This document shows, one piece after another, positions 7,743-17,158 of a stretch of 37,495 nucleotides of DNA. The stretch's first letter is position 1, and each line of letters starts with the position of its first letter. The notes below the pieces were generated by a model that was not told the origin of the DNA, did not search any database, and saw only the letters and a program-made list of their open reading frames with translations. The position numbers and the translations under genes were made by a program. Origin of the DNA: Bacteroidales bacterium (GTDB lineage Bacteria; Bacteroidota; Bacteroidia; Bacteroidales; UBA3824). The stretch covers positions 1 through 37,495 of the forward strand of contig JAKSUC010000032.1 of the NCBI GenBank assembly GCA_024413595.1, written 5' to 3'.

Positions 7743-8645
7743 ATGCAAGATACTAATTTAAACACAAATTCAACCCAATCAAACAAAATGATGTGGGTTG
7801 CTATTGCAGAGGCTGTTGTAATTATAGCCTTATTAATTAATATGTTTTATACAAAAAAACAAACCACAGAACTTATTACGCAAATTGAAACTGGTGTTGA
7901 AGAGAAAGACTCTCTTAATCGAGAAATGGAAATGATTAAAAAAACTTACGATGAATTGCAAGTTACTAACGACACTCTTAATGCTCAACTTGTTGCTCAT
8001 CGTGAAGAAGTTGTTCAATTAATGGAACAACTTAAAAAAACCAAAGCTGCAAGTCGTGATAGTATTAAAAAATTTAAACAACAAATCGAAACAATGCGTT
8101 CTATTATGCGTAGCTTTGTTGTTCAAATTGATAGTTTAAATACTAAAAATATAGAATTAACCGAAGAAAATAACCGATTAACAGGAAAACTTGATAATGC
8201 AAATCGTGAAAATCAAAAACTTACTAATGTTAAAGATAGTTTACAAGGTAGAGTTAAAGAAGCAGAAGCTTTAAAAGCTGTTTCTATAAAACTTACAGCT
8301 CTTAACGATCGTGATAATGAAACTTCTCGTGTTATTAAAGCTCAAAAATTTATGATTTCGTTTACAATCAGCGAAAATGAAATGACTAGTAAAGGTGGAA
8401 AAGATGTGTTTATTCGCCTTGCAAAACCTGATGGAAGTATTTTGATGAACGAGTCTTCTAGTTTCTTTAATTTCCAAGGAAAAGAAATTGCTTATTCTGC
8501 AAAAAAATCTATAAATTATGATGGTAAAGCTCAAAATACTGTGATTTATGTTATTTCGCGTGAAGTTCTTAATCCAGGTCAATATTCTGCTGACATTTTT
8601 GTAGAAGGTAAGAAAATTGGAACAGTTTATTCAAATCTTGATTAA
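7743..8645 (+). CDS. Membrane-anchored coiled-coil protein, function unknown
   Basis: I do not recognise a named family. The 300-residue product has a short N-terminal tail, one membrane helix at residues 17-36 (MMWVAIAEAVVIIALLINMF) and then a long coiled coil, about residues 40-190, rich in Glu/Lys/Gln with heptad Leu/Ile. A C-terminal domain of about 100 residues, KFMISFTISENEMTSKGGKD onward, looks beta-rich. The topology suggests a bitopic protein with most of its mass on one side of the inner membrane, probably periplasmic. It is the first gene of an operon, 18 bases before the RND-type exporter gene, and could act with it as a scaffold or periplasmic partner; that is inference from position only. 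Confidence 0.75.
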   Translation: MQDTNLNTNSTQSNKMMWVAIAEAVVIIALLINMFYTKKQTTELITQIETGVEEKDSLNREMEMIKKTYDELQVTNDTLNAQLVAHREEVVQLMEQLKKTKAASRDSIKKFKQQIETMRSIMRSFVVQIDSLNTKNIELTEENNRLTGKLDNANRENQKLTNVKDSLQGRVKEAEALKAVSIKLTALNDRDNETSRVIKAQKFMISFTISENEMTSKGGKDVFIRLAKPDGSILMNESSSFFNFQGKEIAYSAKKSINYDGKAQNTVIYVISREVLNPGQYSADIFVEGKKIGTVYSNLD

Positions 8646-8663
8646 TAAAATTTATAAAATAAT

Positions 8664-11021
8664 ATGTGGAATAATTTAGCAAAAGCAATTTTGCGTTATA
8701 AAACTGCTATTTTAATAATTATTGGTATTATTACAGTTTTTATGGCGTTTCAGATGAAAGGTCTGAGAATGAAATATGCTTATACTCCTTTGATGAGTGA
8801 AACTGATAGCGTTTATCTCCGTTATTTAGATTTTAAAAAAGTTTTTGGCGAAGATGCCACTCTTACAGTTGTTGCTTTTGAAGATGTTGATTTTGTTCAA
8901 CTTGATAAATATAAAGATTTATTAGTTTTACAAGATACATTAAAAAATGTTTTAGGTGTAAAGGCTGTTTTATCATACGCAAACGCAATTACTCTTGAAA
9001 AAGATACTGCAGAAAAAAAATTTGTAGCTCGAAAAATTTTTAATGAAGACCCAACAAATCAACAACAATTAGATAGTATGTTTGCCAAAGTTAAAGAATT
9101 TGGGTTTTATGATCAAATGCTTTATAATGGCGACACTTGTTACGTTATGGCAATAACATGTGATCCAGAAGTGGTAAATTGCAAAAAACGCGACATAATG
9201 GTTGACGATATCGAAAATGCAGTTGTTAAATATGCTGATAAATACGGTATAACTGTTCACGTTTCTGGGTTACCATACACTCGTACTCGTATGATGTTTA
9301 TGGTAAGAGACGAATTGATTATTTTCGCTATTCTTTCGTTAGTTATTGTAGCTTTGATATTTATGTTTTTCTTTAAATCTATCAAAACTACATTGTTTGC
9401 AATTTTGATTGTTGGTGTTGGCGTTGTATGGACTTTGGCAATTATGGCTATGATTGGCTACGAATTAACTATGATGTCCGGCATGTTACCTCCTTTGCTT
9501 ATTGTTATTGGTATTCCGAATACTATTTACTTGATTAATAAATATCATCAAGAATATAGTGAGTCTAAAGATAAGGAATTATCGTTGTTTCATGTAATCG
9601 CCCACGTTGGTAAAGCTACATTCTTAACTAATTTAACTACAGCAATTGGTTTTTCTACTTTTATGATTACAGGAAATAATATGTTGATTGAATTTGGATT
9701 GATTGCAACTATTGGTATTGTAATAATGTTTTCATTATCAGTTTGTATGGTTCCTGCAATCTTCAGTTTCCTTGCTCCTCCAGACGAAAAACAATTACGT
9801 CATGTTGATGGAAAAATTGTTAACAAAATTATTGACAAATTTGTTTTTGTTGTAGACTCTGAAAGAAACAGAAAATTTGTTTATCTAGGCATTGTAATGA
9901 TTGTTTGTATTGCAATTTATGGTATTAGTTTAATCAAAAACGAAAGTTATATTGTTGATGATATTCCACCAGAAAATCAATTAATGGTAAATCTTCACTA
10001 TTTTGAAAAAGAAATGGGTGGAATTATGCCTTTAGAAATTTCTATCGACACTCATAAGAAAAGAGGTCTATTTAATATGGATATTGTTAAAAAAATTGAA
10101 GCAATTGAAGACTCTTGTGCTTATTTTAATTGTTTGTCTAAAGGAATTTCTATTGCTGATGCTATAAAAATTATTCGACGTGCATATTATAATGGTAATA
10201 ATGATTTTTATAGTATTCCTTCAAAAACCGAATTACCATTTATTGCATCATATCTTAATGCAAATCAACTAAATGATCAACAAGGTGCCATGTCAATTAT
10301 GAGCCAGATAATGGATAGTACATATTCTCGTGCTCGTATTCAAATGAGAATTGCTGATGTTGGAACTTCAAGAATGATTGCTGTTACCGATAGTATTCAA
10401 AAAATTATTGATTTTTATTTTCCTCCTGAAAAAAATACTACTGACATAACTGGTTCTAGTATTATTTTCACAAAGGGAACATTGATGTTGGTTGACAATC
10501 TTGTTCAAAGTTTAGCTTTAGCAATTTTCTTGATAGCTCTTTGTATGGTAGGATTGTTTGCAAATCCAAAAATGGTGATTATTTCTATTCTTCCAAACTT
10601 TATTCCTTTGCTTGTAACTGCTTGTATAATGGGATATTTTGGTGTAAGATTAAAATCTTCAACAATTCTTGTATTTAATATTGCTTTTGGAATTTCTGTT
10701 GATAATGCAATTCACTTTTTAACTAAATTTAAGCACGATTTAGAGCATACAAATTATGATGTTCATAAATCTGTTATGGGTTCAATGCACGAAACTGGTG
10801 TAAGTATTTTATATTCAGCATTGACATTATTCTGCGGATTTATGATGTTCTGTGCATCTCAATTTGGAGGTACTATTGCATTAGGTTTGTTAGTTGGTTT
10901 AACTTTGTTTGTTGCAATGTTTACTAACTTGATTTTCTTACCAACATTGATTTTATCTTTTAAAGGAATATTTAAAAAGAAACAATTGTTAGCTGAAAAT
11001 CAATCAACAGCAAATGAATAA
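8664..11021 (+). CDS. RND superfamily exporter, MMPL/patched-like
   Basis: This 785-residue inner-membrane protein has the two-fold RND layout. A first helix (residues about 12-30) is followed by a periplasmic loop, a block of five helices (about 215-370, including LSLVIVALIFMFFFKSIKTT), a second loop, and a second helix block from about 620. The second block contains ILVFNIAFGISVDNAIHFLTK, the conserved DNAIHF helix of MMPL proteins that holds proton-relay residues. Relatives export lipids, hopanoids or other hydrophobic molecules using the proton gradient; the substrate here is unknown. It shares an operon with a coiled-coil membrane protein upstream and a polyprenyl synthase starting 22 bases downstream, which hints at a lipid substrate. 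Confidence 0.88.
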   Translation: MWNNLAKAILRYKTAILIIIGIITVFMAFQMKGLRMKYAYTPLMSETDSVYLRYLDFKKVFGEDATLTVVAFEDVDFVQLDKYKDLLVLQDTLKNVLGVKAVLSYANAITLEKDTAEKKFVARKIFNEDPTNQQQLDSMFAKVKEFGFYDQMLYNGDTCYVMAITCDPEVVNCKKRDIMVDDIENAVVKYADKYGITVHVSGLPYTRTRMMFMVRDELIIFAILSLVIVALIFMFFFKSIKTTLFAILIVGVGVVWTLAIMAMIGYELTMMSGMLPPLLIVIGIPNTIYLINKYHQEYSESKDKELSLFHVIAHVGKATFLTNLTTAIGFSTFMITGNNMLIEFGLIATIGIVIMFSLSVCMVPAIFSFLAPPDEKQLRHVDGKIVNKIIDKFVFVVDSERNRKFVYLGIVMIVCIAIYGISLIKNESYIVDDIPPENQLMVNLHYFEKEMGGIMPLEISIDTHKKRGLFNMDIVKKIEAIEDSCAYFNCLSKGISIADAIKIIRRAYYNGNNDFYSIPSKTELPFIASYLNANQLNDQQGAMSIMSQIMDSTYSRARIQMRIADVGTSRMIAVTDSIQKIIDFYFPPEKNTTDITGSSIIFTKGTLMLVDNLVQSLALAIFLIALCMVGLFANPKMVIISILPNFIPLLVTACIMGYFGVRLKSSTILVFNIAFGISVDNAIHFLTKFKHDLEHTNYDVHKSVMGSMHETGVSILYSALTLFCGFMMFCASQFGGTIALGLLVGLTLFVAMFTNLIFLPTLILSFKGIFKKKQLLAENQSTANE

Positions 11022-11043
11022 ACAATTAGAAAAAGTAATATAT

Positions 11044-12018
11044 ATGAAAACATTTGAAGATTTGCGTCATTTAGTAGAGACAGAATTTCAAAATTTGTCT
11101 TTACCAAAATCACCTTCTAACTTTTATAGTCCTGTAAAATACGTTCTTTCCCAAGGAGGAAAACGTATGCGTCCAGTTTTTACGCTTTTAGCTTGTAATA
11201 TTTTTAGTGATGATGTAGAAAAAGCGTTGAAACCTGCATTAGGAATGGAAATTTTTCACAATTTTACATTGCTTCACGATGATATTATGGATCATAGTGA
11301 CATGCGACGTGGAAAACCAACTGTTAATGTTAAATGGTGTGATAATATTGCTATTCTTGCAGGTGATGGAATGGCGTTTATTGCTTCAAAATATGTTGCT
11401 CAAGCTCCTGAAGCTGTTCGTTCTCAAGTTTGTGACATTTTTTATCAAACTGCAATTGAAGTTTGCGAAGGTCAACAATATGATATGGATTTCGAAAATT
11501 CAAATTCTGTTAAAGAAGATGATTATATCGAAATGATACGTTTAAAAACTGCTGTTTTACCAGCAGCTTGTTTAAAAATTGGTGCTTTAATTGGTGGTGC
11601 TTCTCTCGATGACGCTAATCATCTTTATAATTTAGGTATTAATGTTGGTTTAGCATTTCAACTTCAAGATGATTTACTTGATGTTTATAGTTCGCCTGAA
11701 GTTTTAGGTAAACCTATTGGTGGAGATATTGTTGAAAACAAGAAAACTTTTATGCTTATAAAAACTCTTGAAATGCTTGACTCTATTCAACAAAAAGATT
11801 TGCTTAAATATATGGCTAATAAAGATTTAGTTCGTCACGAAAAAATTGCATATGTTACTGATATTTATTCACGATTAAAAATTGCGGAAATTTGTCAGAA
11901 AAAAATCGATTTTTATTTTGATGAGGCTAAAAAAGAATTATCTGCATTAAATGTTGATAGTTCTAGATTAGAAATTATAAAAAGTTTTGTTGAAAAAATT
12001 TCAACAAGAAAAAAATAA
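11044..12018 (+). CDS. Polyprenyl (isoprenyl) diphosphate synthase
   Basis: The 324-residue trans-isoprenyl synthase condenses isopentenyl diphosphate with allylic diphosphates. Both Asp-rich motifs are intact: LLHDDIMDHSDMRRGKPTVN (DDxxD) and LAFQLQDDLLDVYS. GGKRMRPV supplies the diphosphate-binding Lys/Arg. Phe sits five residues before the first DDxxD, with Thr at the fourth, a pattern associated with short to medium products, but chain length cannot be fixed from this. The ATG at 11044 (MKTFEDLRHLVE) is preferred to the ATG at 11014 because it matches family N-termini and avoids overlapping the upstream stop at 11021. It is in operon with the RND exporter and ruvC. Confidence 0.93.
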   Translation: MKTFEDLRHLVETEFQNLSLPKSPSNFYSPVKYVLSQGGKRMRPVFTLLACNIFSDDVEKALKPALGMEIFHNFTLLHDDIMDHSDMRRGKPTVNVKWCDNIAILAGDGMAFIASKYVAQAPEAVRSQVCDIFYQTAIEVCEGQQYDMDFENSNSVKEDDYIEMIRLKTAVLPAACLKIGALIGGASLDDANHLYNLGINVGLAFQLQDDLLDVYSSPEVLGKPIGGDIVENKKTFMLIKTLEMLDSIQQKDLLKYMANKDLVRHEKIAYVTDIYSRLKIAEICQKKIDFYFDEAKKELSALNVDSSRLEIIKSFVEKISTRKK

Positions 12019-12026
12019 GTAATTAT

Positions 12027-12605
12027 ATGTCAGTAATTTTGGGTATAGATCCTGGAACAAATTTTATGGGATATGGCGTTATTGACTCACAAGGCAATAA
12101 AATTAGTTGCCTTGCGGTTGGTATTGTTGATATGCACAGAATTACTGATCCATATATGAAACTTAAAATGATATTTGACCGTGTAACGGGGTTGGTTAAT
12201 AGTTATCACCCCGACTCACTGTCTATTGAAGCGCAATTTTATGAAAAAAATGCGCAATCTATGTTAAAATTAGGACGTGCTCAAGGTGTGGCTATTGCTG
12301 CTGCTGTTCATTCTGGGTTACAAATTTTTGAATACGAACCTCGAAAAATTAAACAAGCTGTTACTGGTTATGGTAATGCTACTAAAGAACAAGTTGCTAA
12401 TATGTTAGCTCGTCAACTTTCTATTACTGAATTACCTGATAAATTTGATGCTACTGATGCTTTAGCTGCTGCGGTTTGTCATCATTATCAGTCTAAATTT
12501 TCTGCATTTGAGGTTAATAAAGTTAAAAAAACTTCTAAAAAATCATCGTCTTCATCTTCATGGGAAAATTTTATTGCCCAAAATCCTGACCGTGTAAAAT
12601 CTTGA
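12027..12605 (+). CDS. ruvC: Crossover junction endodeoxyribonuclease RuvC
   Basis: This 192-residue Holliday-junction resolvase has the complete catalytic tetrad of the RNase H-like fold: Asp8 (GIDPGTNFMGYG), Glu68 (SIEAQF), Asp141 and Asp144 (DKFDATDALAAA). YEPRKIKQAVTGYGNATKEQ is the DNA-contacting segment. A Ser/Lys-rich tail (about residues 165-180, KKTSKKSSSSSS) extends beyond the catalytic core. Start and length fit the family. It lies 8 bases after the polyprenyl synthase gene and 3 bases before porZ, so it is deep in an operon. Unlike in many bacteria, ruvA and ruvB are not adjacent. Confidence 0.97.
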   Translation: MSVILGIDPGTNFMGYGVIDSQGNKISCLAVGIVDMHRITDPYMKLKMIFDRVTGLVNSYHPDSLSIEAQFYEKNAQSMLKLGRAQGVAIAAAVHSGLQIFEYEPRKIKQAVTGYGNATKEQVANMLARQLSITELPDKFDATDALAAAVCHHYQSKFSAFEVNKVKKTSKKSSSSSSWENFIAQNPDRVKS

Positions 12606-12608
12606 TTA

Positions 12609-14822
12609 ATGATTAAATATATTTTTACTATTCTTTTTTCAATTATCTCTTTTTCAGCATTCTCGCAATGGGCTATGCGTAGTTCGTTTAATAATGTTGT
12701 TAATGTTGAAAAATTTGGTAATAAAGTTGTCGCTTTTTGTAATCATGCTCTTTTTATAGCTGATTATGAAGGTGATATAAATACTTTTTCTAAATCTAAT
12801 GGCCTTTCAAGTGCTGATATTTCGGCTGGTTTTGCTAGTGAAGATGGTAAATTTTTTATTGTAGGTTATGCCGATGGAAATGTTGATTTATTTAAAAATG
12901 GAACTATTAAAAATTTTAATGATGTTTCGTTAGGTAATTTCTTGTATGAGAGAAAAGTAAATTCTATTATTTCAACAAATGATTTATATGTAATAGCTGG
13001 CGATTTTGGTATTTCTTTATTAAAAAATGATATGACTGAAATTGCTAATATTTTAAGAACTGATAATTCTATTTTATCTGTTGCTGTTGCTAATAATATT
13101 GTTTATGCTATTACTAAGTCTGAAATTTTTTCTAATTCTGTTGATGATATTAATTTTCAATCTTTTGACCGTTGGAAACAATATCAATTTGTTATTCCTT
13201 CAGAAAGTATTCTTCAACAAATTGTAGCTGTTGGTGATAATATTTATTATTCAACATTTTCTGAATTTGATAATCAATCAAAAGTTTTTTCTCTTTTTGA
13301 TAATTCCGAAATTGATACTTTTAATGGTAAAATTCAAATTAAAAAATCTAATAATCAATTACTTGTTGTTTCTAAAGATGAAATTTCAGTTTATAATTCA
13401 ACAAATCTTTTGATAATTCATTATACTAAAGAAATTATAAATAATTCATCAGATTTTAATTCTGCAATTAATTTTGATGGAGAAAAAATTGCCGTTGCTA
13501 CTTCAAACAATGGATTATTCTTTGGTAAATCTTCTTCTCTAAAGAATTTTTTGCCAAATGGACCTTCTTCTGATGATTTTAATGTTTTAAATTCTAAAGA
13601 TAATCGTTTAGTTGCAGGAAATAATGGTTTTTCAATTTTAGACAATAATCAATGGGCAAATATTTCTATTGAAAATTCACAACAAGTTAATTCATTGTTT
13701 TTTAATCCATACGATTATCATCATGTTTTTGTAGGTACAGAAAATGATATTTTATATGAATACGTTGATAATACTTTAAAAAGTTTTCATAATTCAGAAA
13801 ATTCTGAAATGCCATCTAGTTCAACCACTTATCAAACAGGTATTATTGGAATGGCTTCTACTCCTGATGCTTCACTATTGATTTTGCGAAATGGAAATAA
13901 TCCATTAACTATTTTTGCCGCTAATGGTAGTTGGCATATTATTACTTCAGCTGAAATGCTTAAAAGCTTTGAATTAAAGTCAATTACTCAAGTTTCAGAT
14001 TATGTTTTTTGGATAAATTTAGGTAAAAATGGTATTTTTGCAATTGATTTAAATTCAACACCTTTAGATTTTTCTGATGATAAAACTGCAAAATTTTATC
14101 CTTTTGATATGTCTGGAGAAAAACTTGGTACAGAAATTTTATCTTTATCAGTAGATTTACAAAATCAAGTTTGGGTAGGATCTAATTCTGGTATTGCTAG
14201 ATATTCAAAACCTGATAATGTTTTTAATAATAATTACTCATGTAGTCGTTCTATAGTTACAACAAAATTTGATGATAATGTAGATTATTCAAATTATTTA
14301 TTAAGATATTCTCAAATAAATGATATTTGTTGTGATGCAGCTGATAGAAAATGGATTGCAACAAATAATTCGGGAGTTTTTCTTGTTTCTGATGATGGAA
14401 CAAGTGAAGTTTTTCATTTTGATAAATCAAATTCTTCGTTACCTAACGACACTGTTTTAAAAATTAATTATTTAGGTCAAACAGGTGAAATATTTTTTGC
14501 TACAAAAAGTGGACTTTGTAGTTATACAGGAGATGTTGAAAATCCATCTCAAAATCTTAATTCTGTAAAAGTATTTCCAAATCCTGTGCGTCCTGATTAT
14601 AAGGATTTAATATATGTGTCTGGTCTTGAAAATAATTCTGATGTTAGAATAACAGACATGGCTGGAAATTTAGTTTTTAAAACTATTTCTGAAGGTGGAA
14701 AAATTTCTTGGGATGGTAATAATTTAAATGGTAATCGCTGTGCAACAGGTGTTTATTTAATTTTTGTTGTTAATCCAGATACTCGTGACACTACTGTAAA
14801 AAAATTATTATTTGTTAATTAG
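12609..14822 (+). CDS. porZ: PorZ-like T9SS component: beta-propeller protein with C-terminal sorting domain
   Basis: The 737-residue protein begins with a signal peptide (residues 1-19, cut after SAFS). It then has two long beta-propeller regions, including IWIATNNSG-like and VWVGSNSGIARYS repeats typical of two-component-regulator propellers. It ends in a type A T9SS sorting domain from about residue 655: VFPNPVRPDY, then GNRCATGVYLIFVV and the terminal VKKLLFVN. In Porphyromonas gingivalis PorZ is part of the cell-surface attachment complex with PorU, PorV and PorQ and recognises anionic LPS. Length and architecture match. It is the last gene of its operon, and its stop is one base from that of the convergent mnmD. 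A generic propeller cargo protein is the alternative. Confidence 0.8.
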   Translation: MIKYIFTILFSIISFSAFSQWAMRSSFNNVVNVEKFGNKVVAFCNHALFIADYEGDINTFSKSNGLSSADISAGFASEDGKFFIVGYADGNVDLFKNGTIKNFNDVSLGNFLYERKVNSIISTNDLYVIAGDFGISLLKNDMTEIANILRTDNSILSVAVANNIVYAITKSEIFSNSVDDINFQSFDRWKQYQFVIPSESILQQIVAVGDNIYYSTFSEFDNQSKVFSLFDNSEIDTFNGKIQIKKSNNQLLVVSKDEISVYNSTNLLIIHYTKEIINNSSDFNSAINFDGEKIAVATSNNGLFFGKSSSLKNFLPNGPSSDDFNVLNSKDNRLVAGNNGFSILDNNQWANISIENSQQVNSLFFNPYDYHHVFVGTENDILYEYVDNTLKSFHNSENSEMPSSSTTYQTGIIGMASTPDASLLILRNGNNPLTIFAANGSWHIITSAEMLKSFELKSITQVSDYVFWINLGKNGIFAIDLNSTPLDFSDDKTAKFYPFDMSGEKLGTEILSLSVDLQNQVWVGSNSGIARYSKPDNVFNNNYSCSRSIVTTKFDDNVDYSNYLLRYSQINDICCDAADRKWIATNNSGVFLVSDDGTSEVFHFDKSNSSLPNDTVLKINYLGQTGEIFFATKSGLCSYTGDVENPSQNLNSVKVFPNPVRPDYKDLIYVSGLENNSDVRITDMAGNLVFKTISEGGKISWDGNNLNGNRCATGVYLIFVVNPDTRDTTVKKLLFVN

Positions 14823-14823
14823 T

Positions 14824-15468
14824 CTAATTAACCATAGCCACAACAACATGTCTTTTTCCTGGAGGACCAGGAAATCTTTTAACTTCAAATCCACTATCTC
14901 TGAGAGCTTGTTTTACAATACCTTTACTACAATATGTAACCAAAATTGAATTATTCGACATTTCAGATTTTATATTGCTAAAAATCTCTTTAGTCCATAT
15001 TTCAGGTTGGTCGTCCGGTGCAAATGCATCGTAATAAACTCCATCAAATTTACCTTTAGGAATTGTTTGTGTAATATCACCTTGAATTTTTAATAGAGAG
15101 AAATAATTGTTTATTTCACAAACTTTTCCCCATGTTGATTGATGTATTACTTCAAATAATTCTTCATTCCCAATTTTTGAAGTATAATCCATTTGTTTGG
15201 CTATATTAATATCTACAGGATATTTTTCAATACCTACATATAATGTTTTTTTCTGATTTTTTTCAGCTTCAATTGCTGTTAAAATTGCATTTAACCCTGT
15301 TCCAAATCCAACGTCTAAAATTTTTACTTCTTGTTTAATTAATTTATTGAAACATAAATTGATATAAATATGCATAGCTTCTGTTACTGCACCATTTTTT
15401 GAATGGTAAGCAACACCTTGAGCATTAGTTAAACTATTGCTACCGTCGGCAGTTTTAAAAATTGTCAT
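14824..15468 (-). CDS. mnmD: tRNA (5-methylaminomethyl-2-thiouridine) methyltransferase MnmD
   Basis: This 214-residue SAM-dependent methyltransferase carries ILDVGFGTGLNAIL (residues 50-63, SAM-binding motif I). It also has the family hallmark VYYDAFAPDDQPEIWTKEIF near residues 143-162. The end, FPGPPGKRHVVVAMVN, is typical. MnmD performs the last step of mnm5s2U34 wobble modification. Here it stands alone, without the MnmC1 oxidase domain fused in enterobacteria. The ATG overlaps the stop of dacB by one base (TAATG on the minus strand), so it is likely translationally coupled to dacB. Convergent with porZ. Confidence 0.92.
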   Translation of the reverse strand: MTIFKTADGSNSLTNAQGVAYHSKNGAVTEAMHIYINLCFNKLIKQEVKILDVGFGTGLNAILTAIEAEKNQKKTLYVGIEKYPVDINIAKQMDYTSKIGNEELFEVIHQSTWGKVCEINNYFSLLKIQGDITQTIPKGKFDGVYYDAFAPDDQPEIWTKEIFSNIKSEMSNNSILVTYCSKGIVKQALRDSGFEVKRFPGPPGKRHVVVAMVN

Positions 15469-16934
15469 TATTCGTTGTAATTAGCTAATGCTGTAATAAT
15501 TTTTTCCATTCTTGTTCTTGCTTCGTTGCCTGTGCAAGTAAAGTTATTTGTAATAATAGAAAATGCTAATTCCCTTCCTGATAATGATTTAACATATCCA
15601 GAATAAGATTTAACACGACGAATTGTTCCACTTTTTCCTCTTGCATTATTTACAGCGCGTGTTCCTCGACACATACTTGACATAGTACCTTTTCCACCGC
15701 ACATTGTTAAACTTTCGTTGAATTCTTTGTAATATTTTGAATTGTTTTTCATGTATTGAAGTAAGTAACAAAGTTGTCGTGGTGTTGCTATATCATAATG
15801 AGAAAGTCCGCAACCATCATTTATTGATAAACCGCCAATATCCATTCCTTTCTCTTTCCACCAAGCCATTAAAGTGTTAGATGCCAAATTTACATCAGTA
15901 GTGTTAATTCGTTTTAAACCAATTAAACATAAACAATGTTCAGCAAAAAGGTTTACACTATACAAATTTGTCATTCTAATAATTTCTGATAGGGTAGGAG
16001 ATTTAAGATTTAAAATTTCTTTTTCTTTATTAGCGTCAGGTTGGTAGTTGTCCATAAAAAACGCATTTATTGCTTTTCCATAAACAGCAATATCTTTATT
16101 TATTAAATTTTCTCTTAGTTTATTAGCCACAAAAAACGCAGGATCAGGTATAATACTTTTTACAGTAACATCATTTTGATTTTTTGGCATAGGACCTGCT
16201 ATTATTTTATTTACTTCGTATGCTTTTCCAAAAGTGTTTGTGTTTTCATGTGTTATATTTTCAGCAGTTGCTTTGCACAAAACAGTCATTCCAGGATATT
16301 CAGGTTCTGAATAAAGATATTCAGCAATAGTTCCTTGTTCACCTGTTTTAAAATGTAAAGTTAAATAATTGTCGTTTGTACAAATACCACAAGGAACAGC
16401 TCCGTACGAATTACCCATATCTTCCCACGACCAAGTTGTAGGAACCATTTCTTTGTCATAAATAGTTGCGTCAGCAATTATATTTCCACGAATACCTTTT
16501 ATTCCAGCATTAATTATAGCTTGTGAAAATTTTTCAAGATATAATCCGTCAATATCATAAAATTTAGAACCCATAGTAGGATCTCCACCACCTCTTATAA
16601 TTATATTTCCTTGTAATATTCCATTTTTATCAATTTTTCCTGATTGTATTATTTTTGTTTCAAATTGATAATCTGGTCCATATAATTCTAAAGCACATGA
16701 AGTAGAAAATAATTTCATGTTTGACGCAGGCGTTAACGATTTGTCAGGATTATATTCTGCAATTATGTCTCCCGTTTTTGTATCAATAGCTAAAACTCCA
16801 ATTTGTGCATTTTTAAAGTAGCTGTCTTCAACCATTGCTTCAATTGCTTCGTCAACAATATTTTTTTGATGTTGCGCATTTGCAGATAATCCTATTGACA
16901 AAAAGGTTGTCATAAGTAAAATTTTTATTTTCAT
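15468..16934 (-). CDS. dacB: D-alanyl-D-alanine carboxypeptidase/endopeptidase, PBP4 (peptidase S13)
   Basis: This 488-residue periplasmic penicillin-binding protein trims or cleaves peptide cross-links in peptidoglycan. A signal peptide occupies residues 1-20 (SIGLSANA-Q). The three active-site motifs are present: SNMK (Ser71, Lys74), SVN (326-328) and KSGT (434-437). A large insert between the first and second motifs (about residues 100-310) is characteristic of class C PBP4 proteins. Length is normal. It is the first gene of a two-gene minus-strand unit with mnmD. The 224-base gap to wzm upstream is extremely AT-rich and shows no clear TAnnTTTG box for this gene. Confidence 0.94.
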   Translation of the reverse strand: MKIKILLMTTFLSIGLSANAQHQKNIVDEAIEAMVEDSYFKNAQIGVLAIDTKTGDIIAEYNPDKSLTPASNMKLFSTSCALELYGPDYQFETKIIQSGKIDKNGILQGNIIIRGGGDPTMGSKFYDIDGLYLEKFSQAIINAGIKGIRGNIIADATIYDKEMVPTTWSWEDMGNSYGAVPCGICTNDNYLTLHFKTGEQGTIAEYLYSEPEYPGMTVLCKATAENITHENTNTFGKAYEVNKIIAGPMPKNQNDVTVKSIIPDPAFFVANKLRENLINKDIAVYGKAINAFFMDNYQPDANKEKEILNLKSPTLSEIIRMTNLYSVNLFAEHCLCLIGLKRINTTDVNLASNTLMAWWKEKGMDIGGLSINDGCGLSHYDIATPRQLCYLLQYMKNNSKYYKEFNESLTMCGGKGTMSSMCRGTRAVNNARGKSGTIRRVKSYSGYVKSLSGRELAFSIITNNFTCTGNEARTRMEKIITALANYNE

Positions 16935-17158
16935 TTTTAAAGTTTATGATATTTTCAAACTTTAAAATTAATAATAAAAGTTTTTTATCTACAATTTTTT
17001 TTAATTTTATTTTTTTATTAATGTATAATTGTCGAATATTCACTATTTTATAATTTTTATTATAATTTTACTTTATCATTTTATCTTAAAAATTTATTAC
17101 TTCGAAATTATTTCGGTATATTTACGTTTTTATTACTGATTAAAGAAAAATTATATTT

